This document shows, piece by piece, positions 20,796 through 31,349 of a DNA stretch of 64,000 nt. The position numbers were made by a program, and so were the translations under genes. How positions within the stretch are numbered: position 1 is the first letter of the stretch; each line of letters opens with the position of its first letter. Under the pieces are notes generated by a model. It saw only the letters and a list, made by a program, of their open reading frames with translations, was not told the origin of the DNA and did no database searches. This stretch comes from Chrysophaeum taylorii (Eukaryota > Sar > Pelagophyceae > Pelagomonadales > Pelagomonadaceae): positions 327,448 to 391,447 of the forward strand of contig JAQMWT010000044.1 of assembly GCA_029834535.1 (NCBI GenBank), read 5' to 3'.

Positions 20796-21085
20796 GATTT
20801 TTTTTCCGCAATTGGACATCAAAGTTACCGAACAGCTTTAAACGTTCTTTTTTTCCTAACTACTAATCGACAGATGTTTGTCTGTCTGTTTGTTTGTCTG
20901 TCTGTTTGTTTGTCCCTCGATTTAGGGTAAGGATCAGGTAGGCGCGAGAGTAAGGATCAGGTAGGCGCGAGAGCCAGACAGTGATCCTCCAAGCCGTCTA
21001 CGGCGACCTCGCAGACTATTTCCACGACCCGCGGCGGCTGTTTTAGCCAGCGCGCCATTCTCACGCCCCGTCGAAACGATGTTGT
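20796..21085. other. Intergenic with TCTG/TTTG repeats
   Basis: Contains the ACTACTAATCGACAGATG motif shared with the 3' flank of the CZIB gene (20859-20876), a TCTG/TTTG microsatellite at 20878-20912, and a 22-base unit with GGATCAGGTAGGCGCGAGAG repeated twice at 20931-20972. Confidence 0.45.
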
Positions 21086-21516
21086 CGATGCTGACAACGC
21101 GCGCATGACCGCGGCCTTTTTTTCCCGGAGACGAGGCGTCGGAGTTCTTTTCGGCCGACTAGGTTGGGTCGGAAGACGACGCCTCGCTCTTTATAGTCGA
21201 GTTTTCGACTCCCTGACAACCGACGGCATGCTGACTTTGATCGCGAGGTTAAAGTCTTCGCAACCTCGACCCGTCGCACGGCCTCTGCAATAGTACCAGA
21301 TACATGATCGATCGCGTGTCACCGAGGCTCCTCCAACCTGTATCCCGTAAGGCCCGCCGACGCCAAACGATCACCAAGAGCCAGGGCCAGACGCCCCGCG
21401 AGGTCGGCGTCCTCTTGGCGAAGCCCGTCTTCTGCCACGTCCAGCTCTACGTGGCTCTCTGTCGATCGGCAACCCCGAGGATATCCTCTTCTGAGTCGAC
21501 GACTCCACCCTACCCC
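21086..21516 (+). repeat. Dispersed repeat, copy 2 (partner at 13371-13772)
   Basis: Same orientation and block order as 13371-13772, with an extra stretch near 21315-21385. Both copies include CCCGCGAGGTCGGCGTCCTC and GTGGCTCTCTGTCGA. Confidence 0.6.
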
Positions 21517-21570
21517 ACACGTGCTGCGCAATACCGATAGGCCCCCTCCCGGCGTCTACACGCGCACTGT

Positions 21571-21905
21571 AGGTGAACTTACTGGGACCAGGTGAACTTA
21601 CTGGGGTTTGAGATTGGGACTAGGTGAACTTAGTGACCAGGTGAACTTACTGGGACCAAGTGAACTTACTGGGGTTTTTAGAGTGAACGCAAAGGCTAGC
21701 GGCGTGTGCGGATCAAAGCAGCTTGGATTGGCGGAGGTGAGAGCGACGAGCTCGAAGGAGAGTGGGGTGAGTGGATGTGAGCACGAGTGGGCTTACGCCG
21801 AACTTACTGGGGTTAGAGATTGGGACTAGGTGAACTTACTGGGACCAGGTGAACTTACTGGGGTTAGAGATTGGGACCAGGTGAACTTACTGGCGAACTT
21901 ACTGG
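21571..21905. repeat. Minisatellite built on AGGTGAACTTACTGGGACC
   Basis: The unit AGGTGAACTTACTGGGACC is repeated about ten times with variants (GGGTTAGAGATTGGGACTAGG alternates as a longer form, shown here with its first base only as part of the higher-order unit). A non-repetitive 110-base segment (about 21680-21795) interrupts the array. It abuts the degenerate hAT transposase. Confidence 0.7.
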
Positions 21906-22024
21906 CCTGCACTTGTTTTAATATAACTTCGTTTTATTTCGATATAATTTCGATATTATATCGTTTCGTTTGTATTTTTTTCAAAATTTCGCTTTGAAAA
22001 TCCTCTCGGCGGGTCAGTACTTGG

Positions 22025-24235
22025 TTGTACAGTACTTTTGAGAGGCGGTTGCGTCGATGGCGCCAAAGGTTGGCCGCAAAAAGAGCATCGTCGCGGACTA
22101 CGTCGTCGAGGGACCTACGAATTCCGAAAATCAAACGACGTATTCTTGTGCGGCGGCGGCGCATGGCTGCACCTATTCGAATGAGACGCAGACATGGACG
22201 GCGTCGTACTGGGCGGATCCCTCATATTGTTGGGTGCAAGTTAGTTTACTACTGGTGAGGTCAAAATCGCCGTCGCCATGCCTGAATCGATCTGTGTCCC
22301 CTCTAAGCGAACAGCCGAGTCCGAGCCAGCCGCGAGCAGTAAGAGTAAGCAGGCACGGGTAACACACTGGCTGCTTTGACCGTTGTGACGACGCGCGTGC
22401 ACAGCGCATCACCGCGACGATCACCAAGTTTGTTGTCGGGTGCGCTCTCCCGTTCTCCATCGTGGACTCCTTGGTGTTCTTCATTGATATGATTATAGCT
22501 CTCAACTCGGCATACTAAAAGCACTTGCCGCCCAAGTGCGACGCCGCGTTCCGGCGAACCTGGATGGTCCAGCTCTTCAACGACACGGTCGCGAACATCG
22601 ACAAGATGTGGGCCAGCCAGCCTTGGAAAAAAAATCCGCGGCGGGTCATGGGCTTCGACGGGTACGAGACGGAGGCCAACACGCACGTCATCAACGTCAC
22701 CGAGACTGCCGGCAACAAGTCGGCGTTCAAGGCCTGCGTAGACAGACCCCGGCGAGTACCGAGAGACGGGCGAGTACTTGGCCACGGTGCTCGAGGGCCA
22801 GCTGGTCGAGGGCGCTGACAATAAAGCCGGCAAATCTGTCGAGGAAACATACGTTGGTGTCGTCGCGGACAACAACAGCGTCAGCTACAATTTGAGCGCT
22901 TTCAGACTCCTCGCCTTCAAGTTCCCGCACCTGTTCTTTCTGGGCTGCGCGGCGCACTGTTTGTTTCGACCTGATGATGATGGAGGACCTCGCCAAGATC
23001 CGCGAGTTCAAGAAGCTCATCGATATCGTTGTTTTTTACGTGGCCGTCTTCGTCCGCAACCACAAAGTCGTCGTATATGCTCGGTTCAAGAATATCATCG
23101 GTAAGACAGACGGGCAAGATGGTCATCGGCTTCCCGCAGACCCGCTTCGCCTACGCCGACCTGACCATTACCCGCTGCTTCAAGAATGCGCACAACCTCG
23201 AGAAGCTCATCTTCGCCGACAGCTGGTCTGAAGCTGCCCCCTGGGCATCAAGGCCACCCAGCTCAACAAGTTCGAGTGCTGCATCCGCGACCAGTCCTTC
23301 CGGAAGATGGAGTGCCTGCACGAGCTGCTCGGCCCCGTCGACGCGGCCATCCACCATATCGAGACGTGCGGCGCCAAGCTGTTATGGGTCTTCATGCTAT
23401 TCTCCGGCGTCTACGCCGACACCAACAACTGGGCGAAGAAGTCGTCGACGAAGCACTGCTTTCTCGGCGGATACGATCAAGGCGGCGACTGATGCGATTA
23501 CTGGGCGGTGGCTCGGCTTGGGGTCGCGGCAGGTTGGTCTCCTGGACTCGCTGCACATCTTCGCCTGGCTGGTAGACCCGTTCACGACGCCGACGTATGA
23601 TGAGCTTCTTAGTGTGACAGACTGGGAAGAAAGACCGCGGCATCAAGATAATCGAGCGGGTCTACCCAGACTCTACTGATCGCCGCGAGGTGGCCTTCAC
23701 CGAGCTCAAGCAGATCGCTCTCCGACGGGGCCAGTGGGGCGCGCTCATCGAACGCGAGCAGTCCCTCATCAAACCGCCCGCCGACATGCGATTCAAGAAA
23801 ACGTCCACCGAGCGCGAGATCTTCAAGCAGTCGCGGATGATCTCATGTCCGTCGCCGACGACTGGCGACTCTGACACCGGCATCAAGCAATTCCCAAAGA
23901 CTGATCTGATCACCCCCATCGCCATCAGCATCGACGAGATGACTGTCCAGTCTGCCGACGTCGAGCGAGTCGAGTCTGCAAGACCCACAAGCTCATCCAC
24001 ACCAAGACGCGCAACCGCCTCTACACCCTCACCGTCCATCGCCTTCACTTTACCTACGTCAACCTCCGTCTCCTCAACAAGCGCACCGAGGAACTCGGCG
24101 ACTTTTTTCCTCGTGCAGCAGACGCTGAGCAACTGCCACGACGAGGACGAGCCCCCTCTCGACCAGCCGGGCGCGCTCCGACTACGAAGAGCCAACCGCA
24201 GTCGCCGATGACGCCTCCTTCGTCGCCGCAGTGCT
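22025..24235 (+). pseudogene. hAT-superfamily (DUF659-type) transposase, nearly full length but frame-broken
   Basis: Segments of a hAT transposase in the expected order, over several frames. A BED-like Cys/His N-terminus lies at 22057-22250 (YSCAAAAHGC). The DUF659 start is at 22400-22520 (TKFVVGCALPFSIVDSL), then a long block at 22520-22730. The AYVGVVADN-like segment with FPHLFFLGCAAHC is at 22845-22965 (second catalytic region). MEDLAKIREFKKLIDIV and VFVRNHK follow at 22980-23060. The QTRFAYADLTITRCF block (hAT TRF signature) is at 23135-23175, the LDP-like Trp/HIFAWLVDP block near 23530-23590, and the dimerisation end IHTKTRNRL...VNLRLLNKR at 23995-24090. Frameshifts occur near 22740, 22970, 23110 and 23225. 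The fragment at 1-735 is the same family. Confidence 0.75.
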
Positions 24236-25762
24236 GGACGACGACGAGAGCATTTTGTTTATTTATTTATTTATTTCCGAGATTTAATAAGTTGGGCTGT
24301 TGGTTTGTTTAATTTTGTTTAGGCGTTTTTTTTTTAAGCGGCTCCTATATAACATAAAACGAAAAAAAACAATATTATATTTTTGCCAATATAATATAGC
24401 GCCGTTCAATACAATCAAAGCATAAGCGAAAGCAATACATTTGTAAAACGTCGTCGTCGTCAAATTTCGACATAAAAAATGAACTAACTAACTAACTAAC
24501 TTCAGACCTCTCCCGAGCATGGGAGCCAGGCCGGACCGACAGGTGCCAGTCCGGAATCACGGGCCTGTAGACGAGGAGCGCCGAAAGGTCGGTCGGCGGA
24601 GAGTGACCATCAAGCTTGTCACCATGCGACGAGGAGACCGCGATGCGACTGACAACCAACTCGTCGATAACCTTCCGTCTTCGCCCCCCGGCCATACCCC
24701 GTCCCACTGCGAACGTTCCGGCTGCCAACCGGCCCGCACGGATAAAGTAAATTTCGTGTAAAAACCGATTTGGTTGCACTATATACATACAGGTATAGCA
24801 TTGGCGAACATCATTATAAGTCAGGTGGTAAGTGATGTTAGCGCTGTGAAGTTGTTAACTAACTCCTTACGCGGGAAGGTATCTGAGGTCTCTCTCTCTC
24901 TCTCAAATCCAAATAACCCTTCCATCCATCGCTCGAGATTTTTTCGCTTCTGAAAACCACTGGAGCAGCCACACTCGTCGTTCGTTCCCCTTTGGCCCCA
25001 GGTACAACAAAGAGCGTCGAAATCGCCCAAACCACGAAGGTTTCCTTCCTCAAAAATATTTTCGGAGCGTATGAATCATTCGAGGAGGAAATGCAAGGTA
25101 GTGAGTTTTGCAGAGTAGAATTCTCGAGTAAAGGCAGCGTCGCACAGTGCGCGTGACAGCATCTTGTGCGATCATGGGAAGCGTCACTTAAAAAAACAGC
25201 TTTGGACTGACTAAGACCGCAATGCATGGGGCGTAGGCTCATCTAATCCGAGCGCGCGTGGATTCGGGCGTAGAGTCGAGGAACCGTCGCCATGCGAGGT
25301 GACTGGCAACAAAATCGTCGGTAACCTTTTTTCCTTTGCTGCGAACCTTCCAGATTTTTTCATACTTCGCGTAAAAAGGAAAACTCGAAAAAAGCCGTGT
25401 CTTTAAAGGTCGACTGCGAAGAGGGGGCCCATAACCTTGAGAACAGTAATCACAACTGTGTCACCCTTCAGCAGCAGAGCGTGAGAACAGTGGTAGTCTG
25501 TCCTCGAATCTCCTGTCTCTTAATCGAGGACAGACAGCCAGTGTGGATAAAGAACACAGCGTTTTCTTCAATCACTAAAGGTGGCAACGTTAACCCTATA
25601 ACATGGGGTACTAACCCTAGTTCGGTTTGTTTATCTCTACGCCCCCACAGATGATTGAACGCGGGGAGCGAAATCTGGATCAAACTAAGCGGGAAGCGTC
25701 TTACCATCGACAAGAATGTAGAGAAAACCGTGTCCGTCAACAGTGGTGGTTAGGGTTTAGGC
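24236..25762. other. AT-richer intergenic, no gene
   Basis: (TTTA)n at 24252-24275, (AACT)n at 24480-24501, (CT)n at 24889-24904. Two diverged copies of a segment with GATGCGACTGACAACCAACTCGTCG...TAACCTTCCG-type sequence, abbreviated here, lie near 24633-24760 and 25290-25385. No continuous coding frame. A two-unit TTAGGGTTTAGG lies just left of the copia LTR (25750-25761). Confidence 0.4.
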
Positions 25763-26075
25763 TGCAGAGAAATCTACTGCCTCTTACCCTTATCCGTCCG
25801 TTGAGAACGTGATCTCTTCCTTACCCTTCTTCTTCCTCTCTACACAGTCCTCAATTAGTCCTCTGATTCGTGCTCAAGCTCATCATCATGGTCTAGCGCG
25901 TCCCGAGGTATGTAGCACTATACACTTTCGTGTAGTTCTAGATGCCGCCTGTCGTGTTCTGAGGATGTAGGGAACATAACCTTTCATTCCCCGAATTTAA
26001 TAATACTTCCAGACGTTCATGATGAGACGGGGTGGTTTTCCAGGTGACTTACCACTGCATGCTAAATGCTCTGCA
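25763..26075 (+). repeat. 5' LTR of the copia element
   Basis: 313 bases, starting TGCAGAGAAATC and ending TGCTCTGCA; the first and last seven bases are a perfect inverted repeat. Aligns along its whole length with 37593-37918, with scattered substitutions and small indels (roughly nine bases in ten alike by eye). Confidence 0.9.
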
Positions 26076-26089
26076 GGTTATGGGCCCAG
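26076..26089 (+). other. Primer-binding site, initiator tRNA-Met anticodon arm
   Basis: GGTTATGGGCCCAG begins at the first base after the LTR. It is complementary to CTGGGCCCATAACC, the anticodon stem-loop of eukaryotic initiator tRNA-Met. From memory, Drosophila copia uses the same internal site, priming from a cleaved half-tRNA. Confidence 0.8.
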
Positions 26090-26613
26090 GCGGGTCCCTG
26101 AGAAACCATGTGTTAAAACGTGCACGTAACCACCTATGGGTTTTGGACTGTTACCGCGCCGGTCCAGCCTCGACATGGAGACACCCTTGTCAATATAACG
26201 CCACTAACATAGGGCTGTATATAGCATATTTTGCTCGCGTAATCGTGTAACAACCTTGTGTGCAGCTGTTCATAGTATCGTATTGTCATGTTAATGTTGA
26301 TGTGTGTGTAAGTTGGCTAACCTGTACTCTTGCACACATGTTATGGAATATTTTGGGTACGTCCACTCGTACATTCCATGGCAATGCACCTAACAAGCTC
26401 CCTGAGAGCAATAAAAATAACCAGCTGCCATGAGTGACTACGCTTAGCGACACTACTCTGGACTCACATCTTGCACAGTTGTCAAATAGACATTTATTTT
26501 CATCGATAACGGACCATGAGTGTACGTAGACACCGATAGATAGACAGACCCCCTTAGAATGTCTAGACAGTGTCAACTGCGTGACTGAACCCACAGGTTC
26601 CCCGTCAACTGCC
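26090..26613 (+). other. Untranslated leader of the copia element
   Basis: No open frame. Aligns with the leader of the truncated copy (19930-20409, minus strand), so it is a conserved part of the family. Could hold RNA packaging or dimerisation signals; nothing specific identified. Confidence 0.5.
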
Positions 26614-28317
26614 ATGGCAGAACACGCAGCACGAGCCGCACCCAAGGCGATCACAGGTGCGGATATATTGAAGCTCGAAACTCCTGTAGTTGAGTTTCTC
26701 AGCGAAGGAAATCGATTTCAGCTTCAGACCCGCAAGGTATCCTTGTAAATTAAACATATCAAGCAATTATTACGGTCCAGTCATGCCGATGCCTTCCTCG
26801 AGTACGACTCGTACGAAGCATACACTCGGTCATGCAAGGACTACGAGATCCTCCGGAATCAAATTCTCGATCGCGTTTTCCTGGAATGGAAGACCGATAC
26901 GGCTGCTGATCTCCGTTTAGCTGTTGATGAATTGCCCCCTGAGTATCAGGAATGGCACTTCACCAATGAAGCTTTCCCCAACTTACCTGACGCAGGAGTA
27001 CCTCAGCTACCTACTGTCTGTTGCGACAATGAAGTCAAGGCATTACGCCCTGAAATCAATGATCGTTTCTTAGAAGAGGAACAAATATTAAATCGCGCGC
27101 ACCCGAAAGCATTAGCTTTTGACACCCGTGTTCGTGCCCCTGTTACTGTGTTTTCGCTAACTGCTGCTGACTGGCACACTTATCAGAACACGTATGCTAC
27201 ATTCTTGCATACTTACTTCAATCTTGAAAGCGTTGGAAAACCAGCACTTGCTGCCTGGCCCGCCATCAATGAGGTATGTAACAAAAGTTATTTACCCAAC
27301 AAGGCTCTCGAGCCATTATGCTCATTGCCTTTAGCCACTACGAGTCTGTTACGACTACTGATGTGTCCTACTTGAAACAGCAGTTTTACTCTGTTGTTTA
27401 TAATCCTAACTGGTATGTCCATGTATTTATCGAAGCTGTCCTAGCATTCAGCCAAATCTCTTACCAACTTAACCAGGAAGAGACTGACCTTCAATTCGAC
27501 TTTGGTACTCTTTGTAGAAAAAAAAATTATGAAGAGATACATCGGCATTATGCCGATAATACCAGCAACAATCGTTACGATCGTGGTTGGGTAGATTGGT
27601 GTTATATGTATGAAACCCGATCTTCATCTCGACCTGTGCCAGACGCTGAACGATTGTGTCACCCCACCAACCCTACGCATTAGACTTATATAATGTAGTA
27701 TCAAATGGGTCGAACAAAAGACGCTTAGAACGCCCTGTTTCTTGGCAACCCTACGTCGAAGGATTGACACCACAACCAAAGCCAAAACTACTACTGACCA
27801 ACACGCTGGATTTATCAGACAAAAATCTGACTCAAACTGCAAACACACTCGCGTCCATTACTTCTTCTCAACCTGGAACATCCTCCGCGTTTAACGCTAG
27901 ACGCTAGCGTAACTCTAATGATGCTCGCCAGCCTTTCTCTCGCAGTGACCTATCGTATTATCGTTCTGTTGATTCTTATGTCACCAAGAAACTGCTGGAC
28001 AGTCCCATGACCGTCCAATTTACCCTCGCACTTTCGACAGGTCCTCTCGATCTACCATGAAATTATTAGATCGAACGAAGCACGCCTTAAATACTACACT
28101 GCAAGAGCAGTGTAGTGAACTTACGAAACATGTGACAGATAATGATATCACGGCTCAGCTACAACAGAACATCACCAAGTTACTTGAGACTCTGTTGCAA
28201 TCCGCTGATATTCTGTCAACGACATCTACTGATGACAATAGTGACTTAATTCGCCTAAACGAACAACTCATGTTCGCAGAAGACATCATTTATGATGTAG
28301 ACGTTCATCTATCCTCG
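26614..28317 (+). pseudogene. gag: copia Gag region
   Basis: The start at 26614 has a strong context (GCCATGG) and the frame runs MAEHAARAAPKAITG... to a TAA at 26746. It then continues in the same frame (DAFLEYDSYEAYTRSC, YEILRNQILDRVFLEW) to about 27310, moves to another frame (27318-27683), and returns near 28057 for a helical segment up to the first processing motif at 28318. The position after the leader, the conserved block shared with the truncated copy and the absence of enzymatic motifs identify it as Gag, the capsid-forming part. I did not see a CCHC zinc knuckle, which many copia Gags have. Stop and frameshifts show decay. Confidence 0.65.
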
Positions 28318-28338
28318 ACCGAAAAGTCGTTAAACTAC
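28318..28338 (+). other. Repeated TEKSLNY motif 1 (Gag/protease junction)
   Basis: ACCGAAAAGTCGTTAAAC then TAC, translated T-E-K-S-L-N-Y. It lies between the Gag helix region and the protease. Candidate self-processing site. Confidence 0.6.
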
Positions 28339-29055
28339 GTGGAGCCACAACATCATACTGTTGCTACTGCTCCCACCCCAACGGCAACTCCTCCTACTAC
28401 AGATACCAAGAATGCCTCCAACACACAGGGTAATCCCTCCGATATTGTGCCTAACTTCTTTACTGCTTCCGCCATCTCGGCGTTACCACCAGCGTTACTG
28501 TCCTCGCTATCTTCACAGGTCAAATCAGCCATTAACCAACCACCACAAGCCGAAACCACAAGGGATGTCGATCAGACCTCGCTATCATTATTTGATGAGA
28601 AGCACGGCATGGCTGATGAGGCTGACGAACCATCACCACCTGTTCAACCGATTATCATTCCAAATCACTTGTTATTTCTGGAGAACTTCTTCACTGCCAG
28701 CCTCTCCACTACTTGCCCACATTCGGAAAATGCACTTCTAACCAAATATATGAAGGTAAACAGTGTCCCCCAACATTGTTCCTTTTTATATTTTGACTCT
28801 TGTGCTACCATATCATTGATGTCCACATACGATTTTAAAATACCAAATCATATTATTCCACTGGATTCCAAATACGCGCCGATTATCATACAAACCGTCA
28901 CTGGACAACAACGTGCCTCACATATGATGCTAAAACGTAATATAGTTGTTCCCCTACCAGATCATCCACAAACCGGCTACGTCAAGATTGAGTTCGCCTT
29001 ATGTCTTCAGCCAGTGCACAATCGACATCTCGCTATCCTGAGCATGCTCGAGTGA
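28339..29055 (+). pseudogene. copia aspartic protease
   Basis: After a Pro/Thr-rich spacer the frame gives LYFDSCATISLMS, with the catalytic Asp at 28795-28797. The usual retropepsin triplet is DSG or DTG; here it reads DSC, so either a tolerated variant or a mutation. Downstream residues (VTGQQRASHMMLKRNIVVPL, then FALCLQPVHNRHLAILS) fit the flap and C-terminal strands of a copia protease, which works as a homodimer to cut Gag-Pol. The frame ends with TGA at 29053. The next coding segment (29060-29400) leads into the methyltransferase with no processing motif visible between, so protease and methyltransferase might stay joined. Confidence 0.65.
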
Positions 29056-29414
29056 AACCAGACGAACTTGACCACTGTGTTCAATGATCGATCTGCGCAA
29101 AAGCTCAGCGCTGTCACGAGCCGCATAGACAAAGATGTGCGTATTCCCATACACTACGTAGCAGCTAATTTACCTGCTCTCCCTTGTCTCACCTACAACA
29201 TCGCTCGCGACAAGCAACTCGAACTACGCTCCCTCGCATTTCCGCTCAACCGATACCACGAAAACAGGGATCTACTGACACATATTACAACTATCTCCTC
29301 AAGAGAGTTTTACCAGATCGCCCGTGGATTCGCCCTTTGGTTCTTAATCTTCGGAAACAGAACAAGTTCGTCCAGCAAAACACTCCGCCGTTAACATGAA
29401 TACTTTCTTGCTCA

Positions 29415-31160
29415 GTGTTTCTCTCACAAGAGCCCGATCTTCGCACACCCTCTGTCATGTTGCTCTGTTCTGGTTTGTCAACCCCAGCGTTCCTGTCTCA
29501 AGACACTAATGACCTAGGCTTAAATATCAATGTAAAAGTTGTTGTTGAGTCTGATGATACGCTTGTGCGCATGTTACGCCACCGTTTTCCTACAGCATTA
29601 TTATTTGAATCTTTACCCACCTTTATCAACCATCTTCACCTAATCTCACCAGAGGAAAGGCGCAAATTTTATTGCGATATTATTGAGATCACTTCTCCCT
29701 GCACCAACAGGAATCTACTAAAGCAGCATAAGACCGAAGACTTACACAGCCTTCTCGACGACTCTCTGTTTGACAGCATGCTGTCTGTCATCAAACTTCT
29801 CCAACCCTTGGTACTACTGGCTGAGGTGACACCACCCCACAAGTACTGACATCAAGACCACATAAGCGTCGCCAATCTCATCCATGCCACACTCGATTAC
29901 TGTGCCGATGTTGTTGACAGGTTCCCGACCTACCTCTGTGGCGACTACCAATCTAGGGAAAGGATGGACCTGCATCGCACGCAGGTATTCTACTGGACCA
30001 ATCAACATACTGTCTTGGCATATCCACCATCCACGCCCCTTCCTTAAGATCGTGGATGACATACAAGCCATTCCTAAGCGACTTTGGCTATCCAAACATA
30101 CCGCCAAAGGTTGGATCCGGGTGTTCCCCGATCCTCCATATGTCCCCGTTCCTAAAGCTTTTGCACCTTACTCTCGCACAGGTTCTGTTCAGCTTACTAT
30201 GACTGACCTTGAAACACTCAATATGTTGTTTTTGCGCCGTCACTCACAACAGGCTCACGAGCAACGCACGCACTCTGTTCAATCCGAGTGTACTTACCAT
30301 CAGCTGTGTTTCAAACGCTCCTCCATGGATCCGCTGCCTCATGCAACTAACCCACTGCATGTCAAGGCTTTTACCATCCTCTGTAACGTGTTTGCCAGAT
30401 TGCACACTAACTCACCCACTCCTGTGTCCTATTACATAACCGTTTTCGAAACTGACCAACCGTCAGTCACATAGGTTACTACTTACAACCTCATCAACAT
30501 CCCATAATACCTACTTCCTAACCGGCGGCCACCATTCTGACGGCAACCTCACCATAGAAAACGCCGCCACCAAATATCATGCTTGCATTGACGCGTTTGG
30601 AAGCACGTATACGTTTACTGCCTCCAACGTCCCCCGCGACAGAGACAGGTCTATATATTTGGAGCCGTTTATGGGTTACTTGTGGATAATCCAACCCCTT
30701 CCTCAAGTTGGCTCCGCTGCCACCTATGGCACCGCCATACAAAAGCTCTTGTCCAGATGCTCCCTTGTGATGCCTGGCTGCCTTACCTACAAGGCCACCA
30801 ACAATTCTTTCGACTACAAGGATTCTCATTTTGCTCTGGAAGATCACCACTTATCTCATAGTCGCTATATAGGGTATCTTCGTGGAAGTGACACCAAACT
30901 CGGCTCTAAAATCCACTCCATGCTTGCTCCATTGCCTACCGTCCGCGGATATGCAAACATTATCTTATTACTCGACCTTCGCAACGGGAAATTACGCTAT
31001 CCCACTCGACCGGAGTTGATTCGTGCTAACTAACCACACCAAACAACAGGAATCTTTCCTCTTGTCTCTTCGCCACGACCTTTGCTGCGACATGCTCAGC
31101 AATGCTCTGCCTGCCGGTACGTACAGCACACTGTACAAGCACCTTTCGCTCCTCGTTGCC
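29415..31160 (+). pseudogene. Cytosine-C5 DNA methyltransferase domain within the copia polyprotein
   Basis: Motifs of C5 methyltransferases appear in order. Motif I (AdoMet binding) VMLLCSGLSTPAF at 29454-29495. An acidic motif II-like VVVESDD near 29545. Motif IV ITSPCTNRN with the catalytic Pro-Cys, Cys codon at 29700-29702. Motif VI LLAEVTPP with its Glu at 29823-29825. Motif VIII DYQSRERM at 29943-29966 (QSRER is the hallmark). After about 1 kb that would be the target-recognition region come motif IX (GKLRYPTRPELIRA, 30985-31026) and motif X (LSNALPAGTY, 31092-31122). Family enzymes methylate C5 of cytosine in DNA. Two consensus residues differ (PCQ is PCT, ENV is EVT). A TGA at 29847 and frame changes near 30046, 30480 and 31020 show this copy is inactive. 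Similar captures by retrotransposons have been reported in other algae and dinoflagellates. Confidence 0.78.
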
Positions 31161-31328
31161 GATATTAAATCCCTTATGTTGGACCCTACCTTCCAACATA
31201 CTGCTGCCGTGACGAAGAAATCCTATGTATCCAACTTCATGACCTTTGATCCGGCCTCCACCACGTGCAGCACAGATACCTTGTCTTTGGCACAGGCCTT
31301 TATGGCGTCTATCTCCTGCAATTGCTTG

Positions 31329-31349
31329 ACCGAAATGTCGTTAAACTAT
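31329..31349 (+). other. Repeated TEMSLNY motif 2 (methyltransferase/integrase junction)
   Basis: ACCGAAATGTCGTTAAAC then TAT, T-E-M-S-L-N-Y, located between methyltransferase motif X and the integrase zinc-binding domain. Confidence 0.6.

Noticed and set aside
22025-24480. Terminal inverted repeats of the hAT element from AT-rich flanks (21915-21975 and 24340-24400)
   Set aside because: Only short AT-rich similarity (CGTTTTAT); not convincing.
25750-25761. Telomere repeat (TTAGGGTTTAGG) at the copia left edge
   Set aside because: Only two imperfect units; similar short strings occur by chance elsewhere (10160, 10828).
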